DNA of 64,000 nucleotides from positions 124,001-188,000 of the forward strand of contig NZ_BBZK01000008.1 of assembly GCF_001748085.1 (NCBI RefSeq), read 5' to 3'. Origin of the DNA: Streptomyces sp. TP-A0874 (GTDB taxonomy: Bacteria; Actinomycetota; Actinomycetes; Streptomycetales; Streptomycetaceae). Below are positions 8,734 to 17,880 of this stretch, piece by piece. The translations under genes were made by a program, and so were the position numbers. Below the pieces are notes generated by a model. The model made no database searches. It was not told where the DNA came from and saw only the letters and a list, made by a program, of their open reading frames with translations. How positions within the stretch are numbered: position 1 is the first letter of the stretch; each line of letters opens with the position of its first letter.

Positions 8734-8806
8734 TACCCCCGACCGGATTCGAACCGGCGCTACCGCCTTGAGAGGGCGGCGTGCTAGGCCGCTACACAAC
8801 GGGGGC
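8734..8806 (-). tRNA. tRNA-Glu (CTC)
   Basis: A 73-base cloverleaf on the minus strand starts GCCCCCG and ends CGGGGGTA. The anticodon stem CCGCC/GGCGG encloses CTCTCAA, giving anticodon CTC. The T arm has GGTTCGAATCC. The 3' CCA is not encoded. The sequence is identical to the copy at 8871-8943. Confidence 0.97.
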
Positions 8807-8870
8807 CCTAGCTGATCCTGACCTCGCCATCACGGAGAGCGACTCCGATAGGACGAACGGCAAGGATCCG

Positions 8871-8943
8871 TACCCCCGACCGGATTCGAACCGGCGCTAC
8901 CGCCTTGAGAGGGCGGCGTGCTAGGCCGCTACACAACGGGGGC
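8871..8943 (-). tRNA. tRNA-Glu (CTC), second copy
   Basis: This is a tandem copy identical over all 73 bases to the tRNA at 8734-8806, separated by 64 bases and on the same strand. The anticodon is CTC. It is probably co-transcribed with its neighbours and ended at 8697-8724. Confidence 0.97.
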
Positions 8944-8982
8944 CAGACACTGCGGTCAAGAATCCGTCTGACGGGATCCTTG

Positions 8983-9054
8983 CTGGGGTACCAGGACTCG
9001 AACCTAGACTAAGTGAACCAGAATCACTCGTGCTGCCAATTACACCATACCCCA
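8983..9054 (-). tRNA. tRNA-Gln (CTG)
   Basis: A 72-base cloverleaf on the minus strand has acceptor TGGGGTA/TACCCCA with G as discriminator. The anticodon stem AGTGA/TCACT encloses TTCTGGT, giving anticodon CTG. The T arm has GGTTCGAGTCC. It is the first gene of a Gln-Glu-Glu tRNA transcript. In Streptomyces this tRNA is charged indirectly through GltX and GatCAB, both encoded in this window. Confidence 0.96.
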
Positions 9055-9303
9055 CCAAAACGCAACCCTTGAAGGGTTTTGCTTGGCTACGCTTTCGGTT
9101 TCGGCCTCTTGGCCTCTCCGTGCGGCGCAGGAAGAACATTACCCGATCGGGGACGGTGGACCAAAACGAGTTGTGGGCTCCGGCGGGCCCCCTCGACGCC
9201 GCCGGCACGCCGCTCCGGAAGGACCCGAGCGAAAGGTACCGACCACCGCGCTTCGGCCCACCCTCCGTCACGAATCACCGTCCGTCAGTGACCCGGCAGC
9301 CCG

Positions 9304-9429
9304 TCAGGTCATCCCGGTCACGCGGCTCAGAGCTCCACCTCCCCCAGACCACTCTGCCCGGCCCCCACGCGCTGTCGAGGTGATCCGCATCCCGAAGTCG
9401 AGCTCGTTGGGAGGAATTTCGGTCGCCAT
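9304..9429 (-). pseudogene. Truncated N-terminal fragment of an ATP-binding (anti-sigma-like) protein
   Basis: From ATG 9429 the reading gives 41 aa. The first ~25 (PPNELDFGMRITSTARGGR) resemble the N terminus of the small Streptomyces HATPase proteins, whose pattern is a strand followed by 'STxRGAR'. After that the similarity stops abruptly, and the conserved ATPase boxes are absent. It is divergent from DUF5753 and DUF397 remnants, the usual arrangement of WhiJ-type loci. The call is an inference from a short match. Confidence 0.35.
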
Positions 9430-9513
9430 GCCGACGAGCCTGCGGCTCCGTACGGCCACCAGCGACGAGGCCTCTACACAGCGTGGCTGCGTGGGCGCGG
9501 ACGGTGTCATGTC

Positions 9514-9780
9514 AGGGTGCTGGAAGGGGAAGGCGTGGCCCGGACGGCCCGGCATGAGCTCTTCGACCGCAAGCCTCGCCCACCCTGAGCTTCGTGATCG
9601 AGGAGTCCGAGGCAGTTCTCCAGCGGCCCTTCGGCGGAGGGAAGGTGCGCCGCGGGCAGTTGGAGCGTCTGCTGCTGGTCGGCGAGAACCCAGTGTGGAG
9701 ATCCGGGTCATGCCGACCCGGATGACCGACCACGCGGGCGCGGACGGCCCGTTCACGATGACGACGCCACAGGGTGGTGA
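9514..9780 (+). pseudogene. Frameshifted remnant of a DUF5753 (WhiJ-type) regulator
   Basis: Three frames carry consecutive pieces of one protein. Frame 9514 gives RVLEGEGVARTARHELFDRK and ends in TGA at 9586. Frame 9585 gives LSFVIEESEAVLQRPFGGG, then RGQLERLLLVGE. Frame 9695 gives VEIRVMPTRMTDHAGADGPF. This order matches the DUF5753 domain that follows the Xre helix-turn-helix in WhiJ-like regulators. The N-terminal helix-turn-helix and the last ~50 residues are missing, and at least two frameshifts break the rest. It is not a functional gene. Confidence 0.72.
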
Positions 9781-9952
9781 GCAGGTGGCGACGGCGGCGA
9801 GTGCGTCGAAGTCGCCGCCTGCGCCGCCGCCGTGCACGTCTGAGACTCCAAGGACACCGGTCGGGGCGTTCACCGTCACACCGGCCGCCTGGGCCGCCTT
9901 CCTCGACCACACCCGCCACTGTCCGACACCCGCCACAGATCAGCGCGCGTGA
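9781..9952 (+). pseudogene. Broken DUF397 gene
   Basis: Frame 9787 reads GDGGECVEVAACAAAVHV, then a TGA at 9841, then DSKDTGRG. A shift of one frame then gives FTVTPAAWAAFLDHTRH. The family pattern is 'GxxCVEVA ... VxVRDSKDP ... FTxxxWxAFL', so the TGA stands where an Arg codon (CGA) is expected, and a frameshift follows. DUF397 genes normally sit directly after a WhiJ-type regulator, as this one does after the DUF5753 remnant. The start of the gene is lost. Confidence 0.72.
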
Positions 9953-10089
9953 CAGTCGACTCGGTCGTCAGCAGCCGGCGCTGGCGGGCCGGCGGTTGAA
10001 AACCGGACACGGCGCAGAGCGCACCACCGGAAGGCGTGGCGGAGAGCCTGCTCTTGACGCCGGTCGACACCGTCGGCCCCGGACGGCCG

Positions 10090-10126
10090 CAGGGGCGGGT
10101 GGACCTACCCGGCCCACCCGCCCCTG
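10090..10126 (-). terminator. Terminator downstream of gltX
   Basis: CAGGGGCGGGTG (10090-10101) and CACCCGCCCCTG (10115-10126) form a perfect 12-bp stem with a 13-base loop, just past the gltX stop on the minus strand. Confidence 0.72.
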
Positions 10127-10141
10127 CTGGTTGAGGGGGCT

Positions 10142-11638
10142 CTACCCGGCCAGCTTCGCCAGCGCGGCGTCCACCCGGGCCAGCGTGCGCTCCCGGCCCA
10201 GGACCTCCAGGGACTCGAAGAGCGGCAGCCCGACCGTGCGGCCGGTGACGGCGACCCGGACCGGCGCCTGCGCCTTGCCGAGCTTGAGGCCATGCTCCTC
10301 GCCCGCGGCCAGCACTGCTTCCTTGAGCGCCTCCGCGCTGGACCAGTCGGCCTCGGCGAGCTTGGCGCGGGCGGTGCGCAGCAGGGCGTCGGCGCCCGGC
10401 TTCATCGCCTTGTTCCAGGAGGCCTCGTCCGCCACGGGCTCGTCGAGGAAGAGGAAGTCGACGTTGTCGGTGATCTCGGAGAGCACGGTGAGCCGGGTCT
10501 GGGCGTGCGGGGCGATGGCATCGAACGCGGCGCGGTCGAACGCCTCGGGCGCCCAGGGGGCGTACGGGGCCCGGAGCCAGGGCTCGCAGGCCGCGATGAA
10601 GTCCTTGACCTCCATCTGGCGGAGGTGGGTGGCGTTGATCGCCTCGCACTTCTTCAGGTCGAAGCGCGCCGGGTTGGCGTTCACGTCACCGATCTCGAAG
10701 GCGTCGACCATCTCCTGGAGGGAGAAGATGTCCCGGTCCTCGGAGATCGACCAGCCCAGCAGCGACAGGTAGTTCAGCAGCCCCTCGGGGAGGAAGCCGC
10801 GCTCCCGGTACAGGTTGAGCGAAGACTGCGGGTCCCGCTTGGAGAGCTTCTTGTTCCCCTCGCCCATGACGTACGGCAGGTGGCCGAAGCTGGGGGTGGA
10901 GCCGTTGCCGACGCCGATCTCGGCGAGCGCGGCGTAGAGCGCGATCTGCCGCGGGGTGGAGGAGAGCAGGTCCTCGCCGCGGAGCACGTGGGTGATCTCC
11001 ATCAGCGCGTCGTCGACCGGGTTGACCAGGGTGTAGAGCGGGGCCCCGTTGGCGCGGACGATGCCGTAGTCGGAGACGTTCTCCGGCTGGTAGGTGATCT
11101 CGCCGCGGACCAGGTCGGTGAAGGTGATCGGCCGGTCCGGCATCCGGAAGCGCACGATCGCGCTGCGCCCCTCGGCCCGGTAGGCCTCGATCTGCTCAGC
11201 GGTGAGGGTCCGGCACTTGCCGTCGTAGCCGGACGGCTTGCCGGCCTTTCGGGCGGCCTCGCGCCGCTCCTCCAGCTCCTCGGCGGTGCAGTAGCACTCG
11301 TAGGCGTGGCCGGCCTCCTGGAGCCGGCGGGCCACGTCGGCGTACACCTCCATCCGCCGTGACTGGCGGTAGGGCTCGTGCGGGCCGCCCACCTCGGGGC
11401 CCTCGTCCCAGTCGAGGCCCAGCCAGCGCATGGCGTCGAGCAGCTGCTCGTAGGATTCCTCGGAGTCGCGGGCGGCGTCGGTGTCCTCGATGCGCAGCAC
11501 GAGGGTGCCGCCGTGGTGGCGGGCGAAGGCCCAGTTGAACAAGGCGGTGCGGACCAGTCCCACATGGGGATTGCCGGTCGGGGACGGACAGAAACGGACG
11601 CGTACGGAGGGGTCCGTACCCTTGGTTGCGCTAGCCAC
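10142..11638 (-). CDS. gltX: Glutamyl-tRNA synthetase
   Basis: This class I synthetase of 498 aa attaches glutamate to tRNA-Glu. In organisms without GlnRS it also attaches it to tRNA-Gln. The HIGH-type motif is [20 protein letters not shown] (about 18-37) and the KMSKS-type motif is [11 protein letters not shown] near residue 263. The C-terminal anticodon-binding helices are complete. It lies about 1 kb upstream of two tRNA-Glu genes and a tRNA-Gln on the same strand, and gatCAB, needed for the amidation step, is 40 kb away. Its start overlaps the preceding FAH-family gene by eight bases. Confidence 0.97.
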   Translation of the reverse strand: MASATKGTDPSVRVRFCPSPTGNPHVGLVRTALFNWAFARHHGGTLVLRIEDTDAARDSEESYEQLLDAMRWLGLDWDEGPEVGGPHEPYRQSRRMEVYADVARRLQEAGHAYECYCTAEELEERREAARKAGKPSGYDGKCRTLTAEQIEAYRAEGRSAIVRFRMPDRPITFTDLVRGEITYQPENVSDYGIVRANGAPLYTLVNPVDDALMEITHVLRGEDLLSSTPRQIALYAALAEIGVGNGSTPSFGHLPYVMGEGNKKLSKRDPQSSLNLYRERGFLPEGLLNYLSLLGWSISEDRDIFSLQEMVDAFEIGDVNANPARFDLKKCEAINATHLRQMEVKDFIAACEPWLRAPYAPWAPEAFDRAAFDAIAPHAQTRLTVLSEITDNVDFLFLDEPVADEASWNKAMKPGADALLRTARAKLAEADWSSAEALKEAVLAAGEEHGLKLGKAQAPVRVAVTGRTVGLPLFESLEVLGRERTLARVDAALAKLAG

Positions 11639-12440
11639 GCTTGATCACCTTGTTGGTGAGAGTGCCGATGCCTTCGATGGTGACGGCGACCTCGTCGCCG
11701 ACGTTGAGCGGACCGACCCCGGCCGGGGTTCCGGTGAGGACGACGTCGCCGGGGAGCAGCGTCATCGCCTCGGTGAGGTGCACGATCAGGTCCGCCACCG
11801 AGCGGATCATCTCCCCCGTGCGGCCCAACTGGCGTTGCTCGCCGTTGACGGTGCACATCACGCCCAGGTCTCCGGGGTCGAGCTCGGTCTCCACCCAGGG
11901 GCCGAGCGGGCAGGAGCCGTCGAATCCCTTGGCCCGCGCCCACTGCTTCTCGGTGCGCTGGACGTCCCGCGCGGTGACGTCGTTGGCGCAGGTGTAGCCG
12001 AGGATGACGTCCGGAACCCGCTCGTGCGGTACCTCGCGGCACATCCGGCCGATGACCACGGCCAGTTCGGCCTCGTGGTGCACCTCGCTGGAGAAACCGG
12101 GGTAGACGATGGGGTCACCGGGGCCGATCACCGAGGTGGAGGGCTTGAAGAAGGCGACCGGCGGTACCGGCCTGCCCTCGTCGTCCACCACGGCGTTGCC
12201 CAGCTCGGCTGCGTGCTCCGCGTAGTTGCGGCCGATCGCGACGACCTTGTTCGGCAGGACCGGCGGCAGGAGCCGCACTTCGCGCAGCGGGATCTTCCGG
12301 CCCGAGCGCTCGAAGTCGGCGAAGGGGTGGCCTTTGATGATGTCGAGGACGGGGCCGCCGGAACTCTTGGAGTCCGACGGCTCCCCCTCGACGACGCCGA
12401 AGGCGACGTTGCCGTCGATGGAGAACCTGGCGATGCGCAC
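11631..12440 (-). CDS. Fumarylacetoacetate hydrolase family protein
   Basis: The 269-aa product contains the FAH catalytic core: [15 protein letters not shown] (about 86), the metal-binding [15 protein letters not shown] with its E..E acidic ligands (about 135), DVTARDVQ (about 170) and [17 protein letters not shown] near the C terminus. Members hydrolyse or decarboxylate 2-oxo acids such as acylpyruvates and oxaloacetate, so the substrate is not certain. The overlap with gltX by eight bases indicates an operon. It is transcribed after a separate small peptide gene on the same strand. Confidence 0.88.
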   Translation of the reverse strand: MRIARFSIDGNVAFGVVEGEPSDSKSSGGPVLDIIKGHPFADFERSGRKIPLREVRLLPPVLPNKVVAIGRNYAEHAAELGNAVVDDEGRPVPPVAFFKPSTSVIGPGDPIVYPGFSSEVHHEAELAVVIGRMCREVPHERVPDVILGYTCANDVTARDVQRTEKQWARAKGFDGSCPLGPWVETELDPGDLGVMCTVNGEQRQLGRTGEMIRSVADLIVHLTEAMTLLPGDVVLTGTPAGVGPLNVGDEVAVTIEGIGTLTNKVIKRG

Positions 12441-12561
12441 GGGAAGCTGCTGCCCCTCACTGAGTGGCCGGAGTCTGACGGCTCCAATCTAGTACCCGCC
12501 GCTCTCGGCACCTGTCTCCGGAGGCACGCTCCGCCACGTCGGGGCCCTGGAAAACACGCCG

Positions 12562-12729
12562 TCAGCTGTTCGGGGCGTCCATGAGGACGGTGCGGCGCGG
12601 GTTGGCGGTCTGCGTCGGCAGCTCCGCGGGGTGTTCCGGGCGTTCGCTCTCCAACGGCCGGAGACCTTCGGCGTCCTGGAGGTGCGCCAGCGTGGTCCGC
12701 CGCGGGTTCGCTATGTTTCTGAAGATCAT
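12562..12729 (-). CDS. 55-aa peptide with duplicated ANPRRT motif
   Basis: From ATG 12729 the peptide has 55 residues. An ANPRRTTL block sits near the N terminus and an ANPRRTVL block near the C terminus, separated by an acidic, proline-rich linker (LESERPEHPAELP). AGGTGA lies 8 bases before the start. It has no cysteine, signal peptide or membrane segment. It is divergent from the first conservon, about 540 bases away, and upstream of the FAH/gltX unit. No modifying enzyme is near, so a RiPP role is not supported. I do not recognise the family. The repeated motif and good codon bias argue that it is real. Confidence 0.55.
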   Translation of the reverse strand: MIFRNIANPRRTTLAHLQDAEGLRPLESERPEHPAELPTQTANPRRTVLMDAPNS

Positions 12730-13266
12730 CGTGGTCTTCACCTTGGGATGCCTCGCGCTTGTCACTCGGGGGCGGATTATCGGACCACAGGCTAGTACTC
12801 CCACCGTCGCCGACCGCACCAACCTCCCTTGGGACACGGCCGAAAACCACGATTCGGCTGTGAGTTTACTCACCGGTCACCAGGACGAACGGGGGCGAAA
12901 CCTCGCTCGCCGGGGAGGCAGGGAAACAGACATTGCCGCTGAATACGGCTTTCCGCCCCGACCGCCACGAGCGGGACAGCGCGCCTCCGCGGAGGTTTCG
13001 TCAGCAAAAGTCTGCAATCGGAGATAGCTCTCTCCACACTCCGTGATTCACACGACACCCAGCGTCACTCATTGCGCTCAGTTATCCACTGCCCTTGTTG
13101 GAGATCCGGCTCTGTGCTGGAATTCCACGGACCGATGTCACTTTCCGAGAGAACGAGGGAGGCGCGTCGGTCGACCACGACCGCCCCAGAGGGCCAAGGC
13201 CCCATGACTCGATACCGTTCCGCCGTTTGACACGGGGGGACGCCTGGTCCAGAGGTTGCGACGCTA
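12730..13266. promoter_or_regulatory. Intergenic region upstream of cvnA1
   Basis: This is 537 bases between the divergent 55-aa peptide gene and the first conservon. It contains several AT-richer tracts (around 12730-12790 and 12950-13080), probably the two promoters. I see no convincing gene on either strand. The cvnA1 GTG at 13267 has only a weak ribosome site. Confidence 0.45.
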
Positions 13267-16200
13267 GTGCAGGGACGTTTCAAGAGGGACAACAACGCTT
13301 CGGCGGAGGCTGAGTCGCGCGGGGGAATCGACCGCGGCTCCTCCCCCGGGCGTGCCCAGTCCGCCGGTAGCCCGTCCACCGACCAGAACTCCAACGAGCC
13401 CGAGGAACAAGGGACCGGTGCGCCCGCGAAGCGCCCGAAGTCCAGCGGGCCCAGCGGTGGGGGTTCTCGCATCGCGATGCGCAACTGGCGCATCAGCACC
13501 CGGTTGGTATCCCTGCTGGCCCTACCGGTGGTCGCCGCGACATCGCTGGGCGCGCTGCGCATCCAGACCTCGATGGAAGACCTCGATCAGCTCGAGAACA
13601 TGAAGCTGCTGACCGAGATGACCAAGCAGGCCACCGAGCTCGCCTCCGCGCTCCAGCAGGAACGCGACCTCTCCGCCGGCCCGTTGGCCTCCGGGAACCC
13701 GAAGAACGACGATGTCGTCTACCCGCGGGAGAAGACCGACCTCGCACGGGATTCGTTCCGCAAGGCCACCCAGGAGATCGAGTCCTCCGAGGACGAGGCG
13801 CTGATCGGCGTCAACTCCTCGCTCGTCAACATCCTCAAGCAACTCGAGAAGCTCAAGCAGATCCGGGCGAACGCCTACAGCAACGACGACTACATCGCCC
13901 AGACGGTCAGCAGCTACAACGAGCTGGTCACCTCGTTGCTCTCGCTCTCCCAGGACATGGCGCAGGCGACCAACAACACCGACATGATCCGCGCCACCCG
14001 GGCACTCGCGGCGTTCTCCTCCACCAAGGAGTACGCCTCCATGCAGCGGGCCATCATCAGCGCCGGGCTCGCGCACTCCCCCCACCCGAAGCTCTCGCCG
14101 AGTGACCGGCTCTACGGGGAGTCCGCGCTGCTCAGCGAGGAGTCGGCGCTCGGTCAGTTCACCCAGATCTACTCGGGTAACTCCAGCACCGAGGAGCTGC
14201 TCCAGGCCCTGGACGACGGCGGCAACCCAGAGATCATCCTGGCCGACAAGTACGCCTCCGACATGCTCAAGGACGACAGTCCGATCGCCAAGGAGACCCG
14301 GTCGTACAAGGACTGGTACGACCAGGACAGCGCCAAGATCGACGAGCTGGGCCGCATCGAGCAGACGCTCATCTCGGAGATGACCGACAAGGCCGGCGAG
14401 CTCCAGGAGGAGGCCCAGCGCGAGGCGCTCATCAACGGTGCGCTGATCCTGCTGGTCCTCGGGGTCTCGCTGGTCGGCGCCTACATCGTGGCCCGCTCCA
14501 TGGTGCGCTCGCTGCGAAGGCTGCAGGACACCGCGCAGGAGGTCTCCCAGAAGCGCCTGCCGGAGCTGGTCAAGCAGCTGTCCGAGTCCGACCCGCAGGA
14601 CGTGGACACCTCGGTGCAGTCGGTGGGCCTGCACAACCGGGACGAGATCGGCCAGGTGGCCACCGCCTTCGACGACGTGCACCGGGAAGCGGTGCGGCTC
14701 GCCGCCGAGCAGGCGCTGCTGCGTGGGAACGTCAACGCGATGTTCACCAACCTCTCCCGCCGCAGCCAGGGCCTGATCCAACGTCAGCTCTCGCTCATCT
14801 CCGAACTGGAGAGCCGCGAGGCCGACCCGGACCAGCTGTCCTCGCTGTTCAAGCTCGACCACCTGGCGACCCGTATGCGCCGGAACGGTGAGAACCTGCT
14901 CGTTCTCGCCGGTGAGGAGCCGGGCCGCCGCTGGACGCGACCGGTCCCACTGGTCGACGTCCTGCGCGCCGCCGCCTCCGAGGTGGAGCAGTACGAACGC
15001 ATCGAGCTGAGCGGGGTGCCCGCGACCGAGGTCGCCGGCCGGGTCGTCAACGACCTGGTGCACCTCTTGGCCGAGCTGCTGGAGAACGCCACCTCCTTCT
15101 CCTCCCCGCAGACGAAGGTCAAGGTCACCGGTCACGCGCTGCCGGACGGCCGGGTGCTGGTCGAGATCCACGACACCGGCATCGGCCTCTCGCCCGAGGA
15201 CCTGACCGCGATCAACGAACGGCTGGCCAGCCCGCCCACCGTGGACGTCTCGGTGTCCCGGCGGATGGGTCTGTTCGTGGTCGGCCGGCTCTCCCAGCGC
15301 CACGGCATCCGCATCCAGCTGCGCCCCTCGGACTCGGGCGGCACCACCGCACTGGTCATGCTGCCGGTCGACGTGGCCCAGGGCGGCCGGAAGCCCGCCG
15401 GCAAGCCCGGCCAGGACGGCCTCAAGGGCCAGGGCTCGGGTGCTGCCAACCTCGGCCCCTCCAGCTCCACTTCCAGCCGGCTCTCGGGGATGACCCCGCG
15501 CTCCCAGGTGACCGGTGACTCCCGTCCGGCGCTGCCCGCTCGCGGTGCTCCCGGTGAGAACCAGCCTGGCCGTACCGGCAGTGGCCTGCCCACCCGCCCC
15601 ATACCGAGCGGTGGGGCGGGAGCCCCGGGCGCCGGGAGCCTCTTCGGCGGCCCGAACGGGCCCGGTGGCCAGCGCGGTGGTCAGAGCGAGACCAACATCT
15701 TCGGGGCCGGCGCCCCGGGACCGGCCGACCGCGGGGGACAGGGCCAGCCCGGCACTCGGCCGATCCTCCGGCCGCGCGGTCAGGACCCGGCCGGCGCACC
15801 GCGCAACGCCGGCCAGCAGGGCCCGGCGGCCGGCGCGCTCCGGCCGGGCGGGCCGGCCCGCGAACAGCTGCCCGCCCGGGGCCCGGCCGCCGAACTGCCC
15901 GGTGGCCCGTCCCATGGCCGTGGCCCCGGCGAGGACACTGGTTCCCTGCCCCCCGGCACCAGCTGGGGTGCCCGCCGGGCCTCCGAAGCCGAGGAGTGGC
16001 CCACCGGTGGTGTGGCCCGGGAGGCCCAGCGGCCGCCGCTGGACAGCCCGCGCGGCCACGAGGACGTCGACTTCTTCCCGGACGCCGCGCGCGGGGACGG
16101 CTTCCCCGCGCAGAACGCGCCTGAGGACACCACGCAGTTCGCCCGACCGGACTACGGGGCCCCGCAGCAGCAGAGCCCTGGTGCCCCCGGTCAGTCCGGC

Positions 16201-16944
16201 ATGGAGGCCGGTGCCGGCCACGCCCAGGAGACCGGGGCGTTCCCGCAGCCCGGGGGATCCGACTACCGCACCCCGCCGCCCGCGGCGGGCGGCGGTCTCT
16301 TCGCCGGAGCCGGTTCGGGCCCCGCCCAACCACCGCAGGAGCGGCAGGAGACCGGAGAGTTCTCCTTCCCGCCGGTCCCCCGGGCACCCGAGCGACCGCG
16401 TGAGCCCGAACCGCTGCCCCCGGCCGGACCGGGCGACGGCCGTACACCGCTGTTCGACAGCCTTGAGTCGGACTGGTTCCGCGGCCGCCGCGAACCGGAG
16501 GGCGCCGACGACCGAACGCCCGCACCGCCGCCGGCGGTCGCGCGGCCCTCGGAACAGACTTCCGCCGCCGAGCCGGCGGTGGCGCCTCCCGCGCCGCTGC
16601 CCCAGCGCGAGGCACCGCGGGACAGCAGCAACGGGAGTTCCACGGTGACGTGGCGCTCCTCTCCGAACGACGAACTCGGGCGGCAGGCGGAGCGGGTCCG
16701 ACAGCCCGCTGCCGGTGGTGTCACCACCTCCGGACTGCCGCGCCGCGTGCCCCGTGCGAACCTCGTCGCGGGCACGGCCCAGCAGCAGACCAGCCAGACC
16801 GGACCGCAGGTGTCGCGAGCCCCCGACGATGTGCGCGGACGGCTGACCAACCTCCGACGCGGCATCCAGCAGGGTCGAAGGGCCGGAAGCGGCCCGGCGA
16901 CCGGACATCCCGGCGTTGGCCCCACCTACCAGCAGGAGCGTTAG
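13267..16944 (+). CDS. cvnA1: Conservon sensor histidine kinase-like protein CvnA (first copy)
   Basis: This 1225-aa membrane protein is the receptor-like component of a Streptomyces conservon. A basic N terminus precedes TM1 (about 79-99). A ~290-residue extracellular helical sensor with NIT-like features follows, then TM2 (about 390-412), HAMP (to ~475) and the kinase-like core (LRGNVNAMFTNLSRRSQGLI near 483; N box LLAELLENATSF near 602; DTGIGLS near 636; MGLFVVGRL near 668). Residues ~705-1130 are a Pro/Gly-rich disordered tail. The end carries GLPRRVPRANLV and SRAPDDVRGRL, which are also present in the second copy. The conserved phosphoacceptor His of ordinary kinases is not evident. cvnB starts immediately after the stop. 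Confidence 0.93.
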   Translation: MQGRFKRDNNASAEAESRGGIDRGSSPGRAQSAGSPSTDQNSNEPEEQGTGAPAKRPKSSGPSGGGSRIAMRNWRISTRLVSLLALPVVAATSLGALRIQTSMEDLDQLENMKLLTEMTKQATELASALQQERDLSAGPLASGNPKNDDVVYPREKTDLARDSFRKATQEIESSEDEALIGVNSSLVNILKQLEKLKQIRANAYSNDDYIAQTVSSYNELVTSLLSLSQDMAQATNNTDMIRATRALAAFSSTKEYASMQRAIISAGLAHSPHPKLSPSDRLYGESALLSEESALGQFTQIYSGNSSTEELLQALDDGGNPEIILADKYASDMLKDDSPIAKETRSYKDWYDQDSAKIDELGRIEQTLISEMTDKAGELQEEAQREALINGALILLVLGVSLVGAYIVARSMVRSLRRLQDTAQEVSQKRLPELVKQLSESDPQDVDTSVQSVGLHNRDEIGQVATAFDDVHREAVRLAAEQALLRGNVNAMFTNLSRRSQGLIQRQLSLISELESREADPDQLSSLFKLDHLATRMRRNGENLLVLAGEEPGRRWTRPVPLVDVLRAAASEVEQYERIELSGVPATEVAGRVVNDLVHLLAELLENATSFSSPQTKVKVTGHALPDGRVLVEIHDTGIGLSPEDLTAINERLASPPTVDVSVSRRMGLFVVGRLSQRHGIRIQLRPSDSGGTTALVMLPVDVAQGGRKPAGKPGQDGLKGQGSGAANLGPSSSTSSRLSGMTPRSQVTGDSRPALPARGAPGENQPGRTGSGLPTRPIPSGGAGAPGAGSLFGGPNGPGGQRGGQSETNIFGAGAPGPADRGGQGQPGTRPILRPRGQDPAGAPRNAGQQGPAAGALRPGGPAREQLPARGPAAELPGGPSHGRGPGEDTGSLPPGTSWGARRASEAEEWPTGGVAREAQRPPLDSPRGHEDVDFFPDAARGDGFPAQNAPEDTTQFARPDYGAPQQQSPGAPGQSGMEAGAGHAQETGAFPQPGGSDYRTPPPAAGGGLFAGAGSGPAQPPQERQETGEFSFPPVPRAPERPREPEPLPPAGPGDGRTPLFDSLESDWFRGRREPEGADDRTPAPPPAVARPSEQTSAAEPAVAPPAPLPQREAPRDSSNGSSTVTWRSSPNDELGRQAERVRQPAAGGVTTSGLPRRVPRANLVAGTAQQQTSQTGPQVSRAPDDVRGRLTNLRRGIQQGRRAGSGPATGHPGVGPTYQQER

Positions 16945-16945
16945 T

Positions 16946-17368
16946 GTGAGTCCGATGAGCCAGGCGGCGCAGAATCTGAACTGGTTGATCACTAACTTCG
17001 TGGACAACACCCCAGGCGTGTCGCACACCGTGGTGGTCTCCGCCGACGGACTCCTTCTCGCGATGTCCGAAGGCTTCCCCCGTGACCGTGCCGACCAGTT
17101 GGCGGCGGTGGCCTCCGGGCTCACCTCGCTGACCAGCGGCGCCTCCCGCATCTTCGAAGGCGGGCTGGTCAACCAGACCGTGGTGGAGATGGAGCGCGGC
17201 TTCCTCTTCATCATGTCCGTCTCCGACGGCTCCTCACTGGCCGTACTCGCCCACCCCGAGTGCGACATCGGCCTCGTGGGCTACGAGATGGCCCTCCTGG
17301 TCGACCGCGCCGGAACCGTCCTCACCCCCGACCTCCGCGCGGAACTGCAGAGCAGCCTTCTCAACTGA
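16946..17368 (+). CDS. cvnB1: Roadblock/LC7 protein CvnB (first copy)
   Basis: The 140-aa Roadblock-fold protein is expected to bind the CvnD GTPase on the cytoplasmic face. The start is GTG 16946, one base after the cvnA1 stop. AGGAG lies 8 bases upstream, and the same GTG is kept in the second copy. The domain spans nearly the whole protein (LNWLITNFVDNTPGVSHTVV, DGLLLAMSEGFPRD, LTSGASRIFEGG, VSDGSSLAVLAHPECDIGLV). It differs from the copy at 22043 by a single residue, and the DNA is identical over about the last 350 bases. Confidence 0.95.
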   Translation: MSPMSQAAQNLNWLITNFVDNTPGVSHTVVVSADGLLLAMSEGFPRDRADQLAAVASGLTSLTSGASRIFEGGLVNQTVVEMERGFLFIMSVSDGSSLAVLAHPECDIGLVGYEMALLVDRAGTVLTPDLRAELQSSLLN

Positions 17369-17472
17369 ACGAACGAACGTAACCAACCATCGACCGTCCG
17401 GCCGTTCGCCAAGCCCCACCGGCACCCCACCGGCCCCGCCAGACGACAACCGTTGTCCCGTCCGGAGGAACC

Positions 17473-17880
17473 ATGACCCCGCCCCCCGTCTCTCCCGACC
17501 CGTACGGTGCCCATCAGGCGCCGTACGGGGGTGAAGGCGACCAGCCGCTGGTGCGGCCGTACGCCATGACCGGGGGCCGGACCCGGCCTCGCTACCAGCT
17601 CGCCATAGAGGCGCTGGTCAGCACCACGGCCGACCCTGGTCACCTCCAGGGACTGCTCCCCGAGCACCAGCGGATCTGCCATCTGTGCCGGGAGGTGAAG
17701 TCGGTGGCGGAGGTCTCCGCGCTGCTGGCGATACCTCTGGGGGTGGCGCGGATCCTCGTCGCCGACTTGGCCGAGGCCGGCATGGTGGCCATCCACCAGC
17801 CCGGCGGCGGCAGCGAGGCCGGCGGTACCCCGGATGTGACACTGCTTGAAAGGGTGCTCAGTGGACTTCGCAAGCTCTAG
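17473..17880 (+). CDS. cvnC1: DUF742 protein CvnC (first copy)
   Basis: This 135-aa protein is the third conservon component. A short Pro-rich N terminus is followed by the DUF742 domain, a winged-helix-like fold (LVRPYAMTGGRTRPRYQLAI, HQRICHLCREVKSVAEVSALL, IPLGVARILVADLAEAGMV). The ATG follows GGAGG by 5 bases. The last 20 bases overlap cvnD. It is shorter than the second copy, which has a longer N-terminal extension. The role is not known in detail; it is proposed to connect CvnA with the GTPase. Confidence 0.93.
   Translation: MTPPPVSPDPYGAHQAPYGGEGDQPLVRPYAMTGGRTRPRYQLAIEALVSTTADPGHLQGLLPEHQRICHLCREVKSVAEVSALLAIPLGVARILVADLAEAGMVAIHQPGGGSEAGGTPDVTLLERVLSGLRKL

Noticed and set aside
9083..9952. 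A 289-codon plus-strand frame treated as one protein
   Set aside because: Only parts of it match DUF5753 and DUF397, and the matching pieces are spread over three frames, so it is not one gene.
8734..9952. Integrated element at the tRNA genes
   Set aside because: No integrase, and no duplicated tRNA 3' end was noticed beyond the tandem whole tRNA-Glu copies. The broken genes next to them are a decayed chromosomal locus.
12562..12729. RiPP precursor interpretation of the 55-aa peptide
   Set aside because: No lanthionine synthetase, cyclodehydratase, radical-SAM protein or dedicated transporter is near, and the peptide has no Cys.
13522..17268. A 1248-codon open frame on the minus strand opposite cvnA1
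   Set aside because: It is a shadow of a GC-rich gene: the amino acid content is odd (Gly, Arg, Val, Leu, His in bulk), no family pattern is seen, and the plus-strand conservon is certain.
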